A stretch of DNA of 64,000 nt from contig NZ_JAOQJW010000010.1 in assembly GCF_025567265.1 (NCBI RefSeq), forward strand, positions 58,487-122,486, given 5' to 3'. The notes under the pieces are model-generated. The model was not told the origin of the DNA and made no database searches. It worked only from the letters and a program-made list of their open reading frames with translations. This DNA is from Dorea_A amylophila. GTDB lineage: Bacteria; Bacillota; Clostridia; Lachnospirales; Lachnospiraceae. Shown in pieces: positions 25,365 to 34,403 of the stretch; position 1 is the stretch's first letter, and each line of letters starts with the position of its first letter. The translations under genes and the position numbers were made by a program.

Positions 25365-26264
25365 ATGTCTAAAGAACAACAGGTAACACAACTTACAGAT
25401 TATATGGCAAAATTTATTGCACATATCGCAAAGAAACTGCCAGATGATGTCATTGAAAAATTAACAGAGCTGCGTGAGAAAGAAGACAGCCCGCTTTCAA
25501 AGGTAATTTATGACACCATGTTCAAGAACCAGGAACTTGCTGTAAAACTGAACAGACCAAGCTGTCAGGATACAGGTGTATTACAGTTCTGGGTAAAATG
25601 TGGAACAAAATTCCCACTTATCGACGAACTGGAAGGACTTCTGAAAGACGCTGTTGTGAAAGCAACATTTGAAGCACCTCTCCGTCACAACAGTGTAGAG
25701 ACATTTGATGAATACAACACAGGAAAGAACGTAGGAAAAGGAACACCGACTGTATTCTGGGATATCGTTCCAAACTCAGACAAATGTGAGATCTATACAT
25801 ACATGGCAGGGGGCGGATGTACTCTTCCTGGAAAAGCTATGGTTCTGATGCCGGGTGAAGGATACGAAGGAGTTACAAAGTTCGTTATGGACGTTATGAC
25901 AACATACGGATTGAATGCCTGCCCTCCGCTTCTCGTTGGTGTAGGTGTGGCAACATCTGTTGAGACGGCAGCACTTCTTTCTAAGAAAGCACTGATGCGT
26001 CCGATCGGATCACACAATGAGAACGAAAGAGCAGCCAAGATGGAGACCCTTCTTGAAGACGGAATCAATGCAATTGGCCTTGGACCACAGGGTATGGGCG
26101 GAAAATATTCTGTAATGGGCGTTAATATCGAGAATACAGCACGTCACCCATCTACAATCGGTGTAGCTGTTAACGTAGGATGCTGGAGCCACAGAAGAGG
26201 ACATATTGTATTTGATAAGGACCTGAACTACACAATCACAACACATACGGGGGTAGAATTATAA
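25365..26264 (+). CDS. ttdA: L(+)-tartrate dehydratase/class I fumarase, alpha subunit
   Basis: A 299-aa iron-sulfur hydro-lyase subunit. It has CQDTG near residue 64 and the Cys residues in GGGCTLPGKA and NVGCWSHRRG, which provide the 4Fe-4S ligands. The run LRHNSVETFDEYNTGKNVGKG (in pieces) and ATSVETAALLSKKA match E. coli TtdA closely, with the same overall length. The enzyme dehydrates L-tartrate to oxaloacetate, or fumarate/malate in the fumarase branch, and the two cannot be separated safely by eye. ATG 25365 has AGGAGG at better spacing than 25359. The stop overlaps ttdB by one base. Confidence 0.88.
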   Translation: MSKEQQVTQLTDYMAKFIAHIAKKLPDDVIEKLTELREKEDSPLSKVIYDTMFKNQELAVKLNRPSCQDTGVLQFWVKCGTKFPLIDELEGLLKDAVVKATFEAPLRHNSVETFDEYNTGKNVGKGTPTVFWDIVPNSDKCEIYTYMAGGGCTLPGKAMVLMPGEGYEGVTKFVMDVMTTYGLNACPPLLVGVGVATSVETAALLSKKALMRPIGSHNENERAAKMETLLEDGINAIGLGPQGMGGKYSVMGVNIENTARHPSTIGVAVNVGCWSHRRGHIVFDKDLNYTITTHTGVEL

Positions 26265-26890
26265 TGGTAGAAGTAAAGAACGGTAAAAAAATCTTAACAA
26301 CACCTATTTCAGCAGAAGACTTAAAAGACATCAAGATCGGCGACATCGTATATCTGAACGGAAGCATGACAACATGCCGAGACGTTGCACACCGCCGTCT
26401 GGTAGAAGAAGGAAGAGAACTTCCTGTAGATGTAAGAAACAACGCAATCTTTCATGCAGGACCGATCATCCGTCCACTGGAAAATGACAAATTCGAAATG
26501 GTATCTGTAGGACCGACAACAAGTATGAGAATGGAAAAATTCGAGTACGAATTCGTAAAAGAGACTGGTGTACGTGTGATCATCGGTAAAGGTGGTATGA
26601 AAGAAAATACAGAGCGTGCATGTAAAGAATTCGGAGCAATCCACTGCGTATTCCCTGCAGGTAACGCTGTAGTAGCTGCTACAGAAGTAGAAGAGATCGT
26701 AAGAGCTGAGTGGAGAGATCTTGGTATGCCGGAGACACTCTGGAACTGCCGCGTAAAAGAATTCGGACCATTGATCGTTTCTATCGATGCAAACGGAGAC
26801 AACCTCTTTGAAGAAAGAAAGGTTGAATACAATAAGAAGAAAGATGCTGCTACAGAAGAGATCTGTAAGCATGTAAGTTTTATTAAATAA
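26264..26890 (+). CDS. ttdB: L(+)-tartrate dehydratase/class I fumarase, beta subunit
   Basis: A 208-aa small subunit. GDIVYLNGSMTTCRDVAHRRLVE (in parts) near residue 26 is the swivelling domain's substrate loop. GPIIRPL, VGPTTSMRMEKFE and IGKGGM follow in the family's usual order. It completes the catalytic site of the alpha subunit. The start ATG shares its first base with the last base of the alpha subunit's TAA, so translation is coupled. Confidence 0.88.
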   Translation: MVEVKNGKKILTTPISAEDLKDIKIGDIVYLNGSMTTCRDVAHRRLVEEGRELPVDVRNNAIFHAGPIIRPLENDKFEMVSVGPTTSMRMEKFEYEFVKETGVRVIIGKGGMKENTERACKEFGAIHCVFPAGNAVVAATEVEEIVRAEWRDLGMPETLWNCRVKEFGPLIVSIDANGDNLFEERKVEYNKKKDAATEEICKHVSFIK

Positions 26891-26955
26891 ACTGAGATAA
26901 TAATAAAAATAAATTCTTGAGAATCCATTTATATACTAATGTAAGTTATGCGATT

Positions 26956-26996
26956 CCCCCGGGCTTTTCCTCCTAAAGTGCCCGGGGGCTTTTTTG
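26956..26996 (+). terminator. Strong Rho-independent terminator
   Basis: CCCCCGGGC pairs perfectly with GCCCGGGGG around a 15-base loop, followed by six T. It ends the carboxylate operon. Confidence 0.92.
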
Positions 26997-27099
26997 TGCT
27001 TTTTGCACCTGTTCAAACGAAATGGCTGTTTTAGAAAAAATTATGTGGTATAATGCTCAAAGTTGAATTGATTTTGTATAAAAACTGGAGGAAGAATCA

Positions 27100-28266
27100 A
27101 TGTTATATACAATTCCGGATTATTATCATGAATTTTCCTGTATTGCAGGAAAATGTGAAGATACCTGCTGTGCCGGCTGGCAGATCGTAGCAGATGAGGC
27201 GGCACTGAAAAAATACAAAAAAGTAACCGGATCTTTCAGAAAAAGATTAAGACGGTCCATTAACTGGAAAGAGGGAACATTTAAGCAGGACAAGAATAAG
27301 CGATGTGCCTTTTTAAATGATGAGAATCTCTGTGATATGTATACTGCGCTCGGAGAGAAAAGCCTGTGCCGGACCTGCAAGATGTATCCGAGACACGTAG
27401 AAGAATTCGAAGATGTCCGGGAGATGACGCTGTCTGTATCCTGTCCGGAGGTAGCAAGAATTCTGCTTGGTAAAAAGGAACCGGTGCGTTTTCTGACTTA
27501 TGAAAGTAACAAGGAAGAAGAATATGATGATTTTGACCCGTTTCTGTATTCAAAACTGGTAGATGCAAGAAAAGTGATGATCGATATTCTTCAGGATCGA
27601 AGTAAGAGGCTGGAACTGCGGGTTGGTCTGGTACTGGCAATTGCACATGACTTGCAGGTGCGGATCAAAAGAGAGGATATCTTTTCAATTGATGATGTAT
27701 TTGAAAAATACCAGACAGAGAAGGCAGTACAGTTTGTAGAAGCAAAATTATCAGAAGATGAGAACTATGCATTTATTAAGAAAATGTTCCGGAATCAGTA
27801 TCTGATGGAACGCTTAAGGGATGACTGGGAACCGCATCTTCTTGAGGCAGAAAGTTTACTTTACGGAGATATTGGTTGTAGCGCCAGTGAAGAACAATGT
27901 ACAAAGTACAAAGAACAGTATACAAAGAACAAGCAGGAATTCCACACATGGCTGAATACACACATGCCGGATTATGAGATCTGGTATGAGCAGCTTTTGG
28001 TATATTTCATCAGTACCTATTTCTGCGGTGCAGTCTATGACGGAGAGGCATATGTGAAGGTACAGATGGCCGTAGTCAGTGTACTTTTGATCCATGAACT
28101 TCTGATGGCACAGTGGCTGAAGAACGAGAAGATGCTGGAGATGGAAGATGTGGTAGATACGGTATACCGCTATTCCAGAGAGTTGGAGCATTCGGACCCG
28201 AATCTGAATCTGATGGAGAAACTGATGCGGAGAGATCTTTTGTCCTGGTTTAAAAAAGATGAATAA
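27100..28266 (+). CDS. fliB: FliB-like lysine N-methylase
   Basis: A 388-aa protein matching the flagellin lysine-N-methylase family in length and in its N-terminal cysteine cluster: CIAGKCEDTCCAGWQ at residues 14-28, CAFL and CDMY near residue 70, CRTCKMYPR near 90, and SCPEVARILL near 115. The cysteines suggest an iron-sulfur site. FliB methylates surface lysines of flagellin in Salmonella. In this window there is no flagellar gene, so the substrate here may be elsewhere in the genome or a different surface protein. The C-terminal 200 residues are helical and variable. Confidence 0.82.
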   Translation: MLYTIPDYYHEFSCIAGKCEDTCCAGWQIVADEAALKKYKKVTGSFRKRLRRSINWKEGTFKQDKNKRCAFLNDENLCDMYTALGEKSLCRTCKMYPRHVEEFEDVREMTLSVSCPEVARILLGKKEPVRFLTYESNKEEEYDDFDPFLYSKLVDARKVMIDILQDRSKRLELRVGLVLAIAHDLQVRIKREDIFSIDDVFEKYQTEKAVQFVEAKLSEDENYAFIKKMFRNQYLMERLRDDWEPHLLEAESLLYGDIGCSASEEQCTKYKEQYTKNKQEFHTWLNTHMPDYEIWYEQLLVYFISTYFCGAVYDGEAYVKVQMAVVSVLLIHELLMAQWLKNEKMLEMEDVVDTVYRYSRELEHSDPNLNLMEKLMRRDLLSWFKKDE

Positions 28267-28278
28267 GAAGGAATTTTT

Positions 28279-29460
28279 ATGTTATTAAGTATTGCACTGA
28301 TCCTGCTCTGTGGTATGAGTATGAGCTGGATTTGTAAAAAATTAAAATTGCCGGGACTTCTGGGAATGTTACTAACCGGTATCGTACTCGGACCGTATGT
28401 ACTGGATTTGTTAGATCCGAATATTCTGAACATCTCATCAGAACTCAGGAAGATGGCCCTGATCATTATCCTGATGCGGGCAGGACTGGGACTTGATGTG
28501 TCCGGACTTAAGAAGATTGGGCGTCCGGCGGTAATGATGTGCTTTGTACCGGCAAGTTTTGAATTACTTGGGATATTGCTTCTGGCACCCCGCTTACTTG
28601 GACTTTCGTTATTGGAAGCGGCGATCTTAGGTTCTGTTCTTGCCGCAGTTTCCCCGGCTGTTGTTGTGCCCCGTATGGTGAAATTAATGGAAGAAGGATA
28701 TGGGACTGAGGAAGGAATCCCACAGTTGATCCTGGCCGGAGCATCCGTGGATGATGTATATGTGATTGTGCTGTTTACGACATTTACGGGGATTATGCAG
28801 GGAAAAAGCGTATCGGTTATGAGTTTCCTGAATATTCCGATATCTATTATCCTGGGAATGATCATTGGATTACTTGCCGGATGGCTTCTTGCACGGTATT
28901 TTGAGAAAGTACATATCCGGGATACCGTAAAGGTATTAATCTTACTCAGTATTTCATTTTTACTGGTAGTGGCAGAAGATCATATGACAACTGCAATTAC
29001 GTTCTCGGCGTTAATTGCATTGATGTTTCTGGGAGTGGGCTTACAGAAATACAGGGAAGTGGCTGCAAAAAGGATTGCAGTAAAATGTGGAAAGATGTGG
29101 GTGGCAGCAGAGGTATTCTTATTCGTACTGGTTGGTGCGACTGTAAATATCGGATATCTGTCTCATGTAGGACTCAAGGCAGTCGTTTTAATCTGTGGCG
29201 CACTGATCTTCCGAATGGCAGGGGTCTTTGTATGTCTGCTTGGAACGGATATGAATGGAAAAGAAAAGTTATTTACAATGATGGCATACACACCAAAAGC
29301 AACCGTACAGGCTGCAATCGGAGGAATTCCACTGGCGCTTGGATTTGCGTGTGGCGATGTGGTTCTGACGGTAGCAGTGCTTGCAATTGTACTGACTGCA
29401 CCGCTTGGAGCATTTGCGATTGATAGCAGTTACAAAAAATTTCTGACAAAAACTAAGTGA
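28279..29460 (+). CDS. Cation:proton antiporter (CPA family)
   Basis: A 393-aa membrane protein with 11-13 hydrophobic segments and no soluble C-terminal NAD-binding (TrkA) domain. LPGLLGMLLTGIVLGPYVL near residue 25 is the first signature. The ion-binding region includes GASVDDVYVIVLFTTF near residue 154, with two adjacent acidic residues, as in CPA-type exchangers. The gene begins 12 bases after fliB and probably shares its transcript. It is likely to exchange Na+ or K+ for H+. Confidence 0.88.
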   Translation: MLLSIALILLCGMSMSWICKKLKLPGLLGMLLTGIVLGPYVLDLLDPNILNISSELRKMALIIILMRAGLGLDVSGLKKIGRPAVMMCFVPASFELLGILLLAPRLLGLSLLEAAILGSVLAAVSPAVVVPRMVKLMEEGYGTEEGIPQLILAGASVDDVYVIVLFTTFTGIMQGKSVSVMSFLNIPISIILGMIIGLLAGWLLARYFEKVHIRDTVKVLILLSISFLLVVAEDHMTTAITFSALIALMFLGVGLQKYREVAAKRIAVKCGKMWVAAEVFLFVLVGATVNIGYLSHVGLKAVVLICGALIFRMAGVFVCLLGTDMNGKEKLFTMMAYTPKATVQAAIGGIPLALGFACGDVVLTVAVLAIVLTAPLGAFAIDSSYKKFLTKTK

Positions 29461-29510
29461 TTCCATTGCAATGTATTCTCTGTATAAAATAAAGTAGATC
29501 CAATATCTGA

Positions 29511-29538
29511 TTGACAAATGGCAGTTCTGTGATATCAT
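29511..29538 (+). promoter_or_regulatory. Sigma-A-type promoter
   Basis: TTGACA (29511) and TATCAT (29533) are 16 bases apart, about 85 bases upstream of the disrupted HD-domain gene. Confidence 0.55.
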
Positions 29539-29623
29539 ATGAAACATATAGGAAAAGAAAGAAAACTATGTTCATATAATAAAGGAACACAAAAATAACA
29601 TGAAATAAACGGAGGACTGCCAT

Positions 29624-29960
29624 ATGACAAGAGAAGAAGCATGGGAATTATTAACCGAATATAACCAAGATGAATTTCATCTCCTGCATGCACAGACGGT
29701 AGAGAATACGATGCGTTATTTTGCAAGAGAGCTCGGGTTTGCGGATGAGGAAGATTTCTGGGGAATCGTAGGACTTTTACACGATCTGGATTTTGAAAAA
29801 TATCCGGAAGAACACTGTATCAAATCGCAGGAGATCATGAAAGAACGGGGAATCGATGAGAAGATCATCCATGCAACGGCGAGTCACGGTTATGCTTGGA
29901 TGGACACTGGAAGATCTGATTCAGAGAACAATTGATGCTTTGAAGACATTCCAGGATTAA
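29624..29960 (+). pseudogene. HD-domain phosphohydrolase gene with out-of-frame internal deletion
   Basis: The first 91 codons encode a normal HD-domain start: ATG 29624 after a GGAGG, the LLHDLDFEKYPEEHC metal motif, and ATASHGYAWM. Then the frame runs into DTGRSDSENN and stops at 29935. In the next frame, right at the junction, the sequence reads LEDLIQRTIDALKTFQD and stops at 29960, which is a fitting C-terminus for this family. About 70 residues between HGYAW and LEDLI are missing, so a deletion of roughly 200 bases fused the two parts out of frame. Confidence 0.72.
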
Positions 29961-30084
29961 AAAAGGCGAAAAAGGATAACGGACGAATGGTTCGGAGGAT
30001 TGGCATTTGTCAAAAAATGTGATATCATAGTAATTAAGTAGGAGATGAACCGGGAGAAGAGACCCGGATGAAAGGTGAAGTACT

Positions 30085-30519
30085 ATGAAGATATCAACAA
30101 AGGGCAGATATGCACTGAGAATTATGATTGATTTGGCGGAGAATGCAAATGGGGAATATATTCGTCTGAAAGACATATCGGCAAGACAGGGAATTACATT
30201 AAAATATATGGAACAGATTATGCCGATGTTGACAAAGGCCGGATATGTAAGAAGTTATCGTGGCAATAACGGTGGTTATATGCTGGCGAAAGAGCCGGAA
30301 GAATATACAGCCGGAGATATTATCCGTACAACGGAAGGAAGCCTTGCGCCGATTGCGTGTCTGGATGACGTGCCGAATCGCTGCGAGAGACAGGATCAGT
30401 GTTCCACACTTGAGTTCTGGGAAGGACTTAAGAAAGTAATCGACCAGTATGTGGATAGTGTGACACTTGCAGATTTGGTAAATAATCATGAAGAGAAGTG
30501 CGGCAAGCTGGATCTGTAA
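30085..30519 (+). CDS. Rrf2-family transcriptional regulator with cysteine cluster
   Basis: A 144-aa Rrf2 regulator. MKISTKGRYALRIMIDLA is the family N-terminus, and LKDISARQGITLKYMEQIM is the recognition helix region. Unlike the CymR-like protein at 48250, this one has the cysteines near residues 92-112 (IACLDDVPNRCERQDQCS) that carry a 2Fe-2S cluster in IscR-type members. It may therefore sense iron-sulfur, redox or nitrosative state. No iron-sulfur assembly gene is adjacent. Confidence 0.88.
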   Translation: MKISTKGRYALRIMIDLAENANGEYIRLKDISARQGITLKYMEQIMPMLTKAGYVRSYRGNNGGYMLAKEPEEYTAGDIIRTTEGSLAPIACLDDVPNRCERQDQCSTLEFWEGLKKVIDQYVDSVTLADLVNNHEEKCGKLDL

Positions 30520-30547
30520 ATGTAAATGAATAAAAAACAAGAAAATG

Positions 30548-30578
30548 TACAGCAGGCAAAAGTCTGCTGTATTTTTTA
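30548..30578 (+). terminator. Rho-independent terminator
   Basis: TACAGCAG and CTGCTGTA are a perfect 8-bp stem around 8 bases, followed by T7. Confidence 0.88.
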
Positions 30579-30693
30579 TGCGAAACTGGCATGTACAAAA
30601 GTATGAAAACTGGCTGTTTAAAAAATACCAGATGAGCGTATGATAGGACTCAAAGAAAATTCACAGAAAACAGATAGGAAAGGTACAGGAATT

Positions 30694-31569
30694 ATGAAAG
30701 AGAACAGATATGAATTAAATAAGCAGCTGGCACAGATGTTAAAAGGCGGAGTTATCATGGATGTAACAACTCCGGAGCAGGCAAAGATCGCAGAAGAAGC
30801 AGGTGCATGTGCAGTCATGGCACTGGAAAGAATCCCGGCAGATATCCGTGCAGCAGGCGGCGTATCCCGCATGAGCGATCCGAAGATGATCCGCGGCATT
30901 CAGGAAGCGGTATCCATTCCGGTTATGGCAAAATGCAGAATCGGACATTTTGTAGAAGCGCAGATCCTGGAAGCAATCGAGATTGATTATATCGATGAAA
31001 GCGAAGTACTTTCACCGGCCGATGACATTTACCACATTAATAAAAAAGAGTTCAAAGTACCATTTGTATGTGGTGCAAGAGATCTCGGCGAGGCACTCCG
31101 CCGTATCGCAGAGGGTGCATCTATGATCCGTACAAAAGGTGAGCCAGGAACCGGAGATGTTGTACAGGCAGTACGTCATATGAGAGCCATGAATGCGGAG
31201 ATCCGCCGCATCCAGAACTTAAGAGCAGACGAATTATTCGAAGCAGCAAAACAGTTACAGGTTCCGGTTGATCTTGTGGAATATGTTCATGAAAATGAAA
31301 AGCTTCCGGTCGTAAACTTTGCAGCAGGCGGAGTTGCGACACCGGCAGATGCGGCACTGATGATGCAGCTTGGAGCAGAAGGTGTATTCGTAGGGTCCGG
31401 AATCTTCAAATCTGGTAATCCTGCAAAGAGAGCGGCTTCTATTGTGAAAGCAGTTACGAACTACACAGATGCCAAACTGATTGCTGAACTTTCAACAGAT
31501 CTTGGCGAAGCAATGGTAGGAATCAATGAACAGGAAATTGAATTATTAATGGCAGAAAGAGGAAAGTAA
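30694..31569 (+). CDS. pdxS: Pyridoxal 5'-phosphate synthase, PdxS subunit
   Basis: A 291-aa TIM-barrel synthase. It builds pyridoxal phosphate from ribose 5-phosphate, glyceraldehyde 3-phosphate and ammonia. The N-terminal GGVIMDVTTPEQAKIAEEAG, ERIPADIRAAGGVSRMSDPK, VMAKCRIGHFVEAQ (Lys of the chromophore step) and TKGEPGTGDVVQAVRHMR are near-invariant family segments. The frame is open to 30640, but ATG 30694 gives the standard N-terminus MKENRYELNKQLAQ. pdxT follows at one base, so the two form the PLP synthase complex. Confidence 0.97.
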   Translation: MKENRYELNKQLAQMLKGGVIMDVTTPEQAKIAEEAGACAVMALERIPADIRAAGGVSRMSDPKMIRGIQEAVSIPVMAKCRIGHFVEAQILEAIEIDYIDESEVLSPADDIYHINKKEFKVPFVCGARDLGEALRRIAEGASMIRTKGEPGTGDVVQAVRHMRAMNAEIRRIQNLRADELFEAAKQLQVPVDLVEYVHENEKLPVVNFAAGGVATPADAALMMQLGAEGVFVGSGIFKSGNPAKRAASIVKAVTNYTDAKLIAELSTDLGEAMVGINEQEIELLMAERGK

Positions 31570-31570
31570 A

Positions 31571-32146
31571 ATGACAATTGCAATCTTGGCAATGCAGGGA
31601 GCATTCTTAGAACATGGACAGATGCTGGATCGCCTGGGCGTGGAACATTTTGAAATCCGGAAAAAAGAAGATCTGGATCGTTCTTTTGACGGACTGATCC
31701 TTCCGGGCGGGGAAAGCACCGTTATGAGAAAGCTTCTGATCGAGCTGGATATTTACGATATATTAAAAGAGAAGATTGAAGACGGACTTCCGGTATTCGG
31801 AACCTGTGCCGGATTGATTCTTTTGGCAGATCAGGTAGAAGATGGTGTTCCATGTTTCGGTACAATGAACATTTTGGCAAAGCGGAATGCATATGGAAAA
31901 CAGCTTGGAAGTTTTTACGCAGAAGATGAGATGAAAGGACTTGGAAAGATTCCAATGACATTCATCCGTGCGCCATATATTGCTGATGTCTATGGAAATG
32001 CAGAGACACTGGCCGTAGTAGATGGAAAAGTGGTAGCGGCCAGACAGGAAAATCAGCTTGCGACAGCATTTCATCCAGAGCTGAATGATGACACAAGTGT
32101 ACATGAATATTTTGTGCAAATGATAAAAGAAAGTAAGACACAGTGA
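31571..32146 (+). CDS. pdxT: Pyridoxal 5'-phosphate synthase, glutaminase subunit PdxT
   Basis: A 191-aa class I glutamine amidotransferase that feeds ammonia to PdxS. LPGGESTVMRKLL near residue 46, the nucleophile Cys in GTCAGLILLA near residue 79, and the His/Glu of ATAFHPELN near residue 170 are the catalytic triad. Length and order match Bacillus PdxT. The B6 made here could serve the several PLP enzymes at 45.9-52.5 kb. Confidence 0.96.
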   Translation: MTIAILAMQGAFLEHGQMLDRLGVEHFEIRKKEDLDRSFDGLILPGGESTVMRKLLIELDIYDILKEKIEDGLPVFGTCAGLILLADQVEDGVPCFGTMNILAKRNAYGKQLGSFYAEDEMKGLGKIPMTFIRAPYIADVYGNAETLAVVDGKVVAARQENQLATAFHPELNDDTSVHEYFVQMIKESKTQ

Positions 32147-32177
32147 TTGTCTGTTCCGGGGTTCTCTGTATATTCTA

Positions 32178-32208
32178 TTGACATTCAAGTAACTTGAAGG
32201 CTTACAAT
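32178..32208 (+). promoter_or_regulatory. MerR-type promoter with 19-bp spacer and palindromic operator
   Basis: TTGACA (32178-32183) and TACAAT (32203-32208) are separated by 19 bases instead of 17. The spacer begins with the perfect palindrome TTCAAGTAACTTGAA (32184-32198). A stretched spacer with a dyad in it is the hallmark of MerR-family activation by DNA untwisting. It lies 33 bases before the ABC transporter permease gene. No MerR gene is in the window. Confidence 0.75.
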
Positions 32209-32240
32209 CCCATTAAGAAAATAACAAGGGGGATTGGAAT

Positions 32241-34403
32241 ATGCAGAGAATAAAAGATCTACGGGCGGAAAAGAAACAAAATAATTTATTCCAGACAGTC
32301 ATCTGGAAAAACATGCTGTATAACAGAAAAGAAACAATATTGTTAATTATCTGTGAGATGCTGATAGTTGCAATTGCATATTCCGGAAGTATGTGCTATC
32401 AGATCCTTTCGGCGAAGCATTCCAGTGAGGTATTGTTTCTACAGGAGGATGGAATCAGCCGTCAATTTGTCTATGCGGGAATGTTGTTATTATTTTGTGC
32501 TATCGTTCTGATCATTACGGTAATGGTTTCTTATCTTGGAAAACGTATTCCACAGTATATGCTATTAAAAAAAATGGGAATATCAATGTCAGATACCAGG
32601 AAGATGATCTGGACAGAAGCAGGTATCTGCTATGTGGCTGCAACGTTCATAGGTTTCTTTGTTGGAAAAGGGATGTTCCTGATATTCCGGAAATTTATTA
32701 CAAATACGGTCGGTATAGAAGGGAAGGCCGGCAGTTATTCAAAGCTTACGTTTCCGGTGATCTGTCTGTTTTCTCTTGGAATTTACGGACTGAGTTTTCT
32801 GCTTATGAAAGAACTGGAAGCAGATTTTAGAATCATAACCAGTACACAGGAAAGTGTAAGAAAAGAAAAGCTGACCGGAAAGTTTACGGGTGGAAAACTG
32901 GTAATAGGAATCTGTTGCTGTAGTTATGCCGTAGTACAATATGGAAAAATTTATAATTATGAAAGTGTATATTTGCTTGGTCTGTTCTTTGCCGGAACAT
33001 ATCTGATATTGCGAAGTGGTATGGCATTGATATTAAGTTATATACGGAACAAGCAGGAAAGAAACTACTACCGTCATCTGCTGCAACGCAATAAATTGTA
33101 TTACCGGTCTAAAACGGTTGTAAGATATGGAGTCTTGTTTTTTATACTGAATTTTCTGGTTTGTTTTTATTTTGGATTCCAGGTAATCAGTACGGCTACC
33201 GCAGAGCCGGTCTCATCATTATATCCATATGACTTTATGTGTATTGCAGATGATAAGGATGAAAAGCTTTTAAAGAATTTGAAAGAAACATATAAGTCAG
33301 ATATCCATATTGAGGAATATCCGATGGTGCGTGTTGCAACGGCAGATAAAACAGAACGTGTCGAAAGGGGAGCGGAACAACGGATTCAGGGACAGGAGAT
33401 TGGAATTTCAGAGACGACATATCACAGGTTAAAAAAAGCAATCTATAAAGAGGATAAAGCCAAAAAGATGGATCTGGACGCAGAAGGGAAAAAGGTTTAC
33501 CTGGTGCACCAGCAGGATCGCTCCGTAAAAGCACAGCCGATGGACTGGTTTTATGGGAAATCCCGGCCAAATATTCACATAGGTGTACCAGCCGCAGAGT
33601 ATGACTGGAGAGATAAGAAAAATACTTATATAGAAAGAGTGGTAACGGGAGAAGAAATAGGGAGTCTGACCGGATGCTATAGTACAGAAAAAAGTGAGAA
33701 CATCGTTGTATTTTCGGATAAATACTTTGAAAAGGCAGAAAAAGAATGGAAAAAAACAGATGCAATCTGGGGAATTCCAGTCGAAGATGCAAAGAGCTAT
33801 TACGGAGAAGCAACGATAATTCAAGGACCGATAAAACTGGTGTTGATATCTGTAAAATCAGGAATAAATAATAGAAATAAGATGCTGGAACGGATAGACC
33901 AGTTGCTGGAAAAGAAAGAAGAGGCACACCAATATATAGGAAACTATGATTCTACCGTAAGATTTCATTATGATTCGGAGAGTGCAAAAGCAGATATCAT
34001 ATCAGAAAGGGCCGTAAAAATTCTGATCAACAGTTATCTGATGATTATGGTCATAATCGTAGATATGATCATTTTCTATACGATGTGTCAGATGGAATTA
34101 AAGGAAATTATTTTACGAGAAAGATTTCTTAAAAACCTGGGGATGAGTGGAAAAGAAAGAAGAAAGGTTTATCGGAAAGAGATTTGGTTCTATTATGTTT
34201 CCCCGACATGTATCATGCTTGCAGCAATGGTATTATTCCTTAGAGCTGTTTTGAGAGCAAGGATGTTTCCAGAGACCATAGCAGAAATGTGTATACGAAT
34301 GGAAGGGGTGTTAACAGCTGGTGTACTTCTCTTAAGAATGTTGTATGTTGTGGCAGTATATCAGGTATTTTCCAGAAAGGCAGGGATGAGAGATGAAAGA
34401 TAA
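32241..34403 (+). CDS. FtsX-type ABC transporter permease (BceB-like)
   Basis: A 720-aa permease. Ten or so hydrophobic segments are arranged as 1 (near residue 35), 3-4 (80-185), further helices (215-310), and three at the C-terminus (590-715). A large extracellular domain spans residues 320-585 between them. This matches BceB/VraG-type permeases that, with their ATPase, remove or sense peptide antibiotics. FtsX domains lie at residues about 60-180 and 590-710. Unusually, the permease gene precedes the ATPase gene. Promoter type suggests drug-responsive MerR control instead of the usual two-component system. Confidence 0.85.
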   Translation: MQRIKDLRAEKKQNNLFQTVIWKNMLYNRKETILLIICEMLIVAIAYSGSMCYQILSAKHSSEVLFLQEDGISRQFVYAGMLLLFCAIVLIITVMVSYLGKRIPQYMLLKKMGISMSDTRKMIWTEAGICYVAATFIGFFVGKGMFLIFRKFITNTVGIEGKAGSYSKLTFPVICLFSLGIYGLSFLLMKELEADFRIITSTQESVRKEKLTGKFTGGKLVIGICCCSYAVVQYGKIYNYESVYLLGLFFAGTYLILRSGMALILSYIRNKQERNYYRHLLQRNKLYYRSKTVVRYGVLFFILNFLVCFYFGFQVISTATAEPVSSLYPYDFMCIADDKDEKLLKNLKETYKSDIHIEEYPMVRVATADKTERVERGAEQRIQGQEIGISETTYHRLKKAIYKEDKAKKMDLDAEGKKVYLVHQQDRSVKAQPMDWFYGKSRPNIHIGVPAAEYDWRDKKNTYIERVVTGEEIGSLTGCYSTEKSENIVVFSDKYFEKAEKEWKKTDAIWGIPVEDAKSYYGEATIIQGPIKLVLISVKSGINNRNKMLERIDQLLEKKEEAHQYIGNYDSTVRFHYDSESAKADIISERAVKILINSYLMIMVIIVDMIIFYTMCQMELKEIILRERFLKNLGMSGKERRKVYRKEIWFYYVSPTCIMLAAMVLFLRAVLRARMFPETIAEMCIRMEGVLTAGVLLLRMLYVVAVYQVFSRKAGMRDER

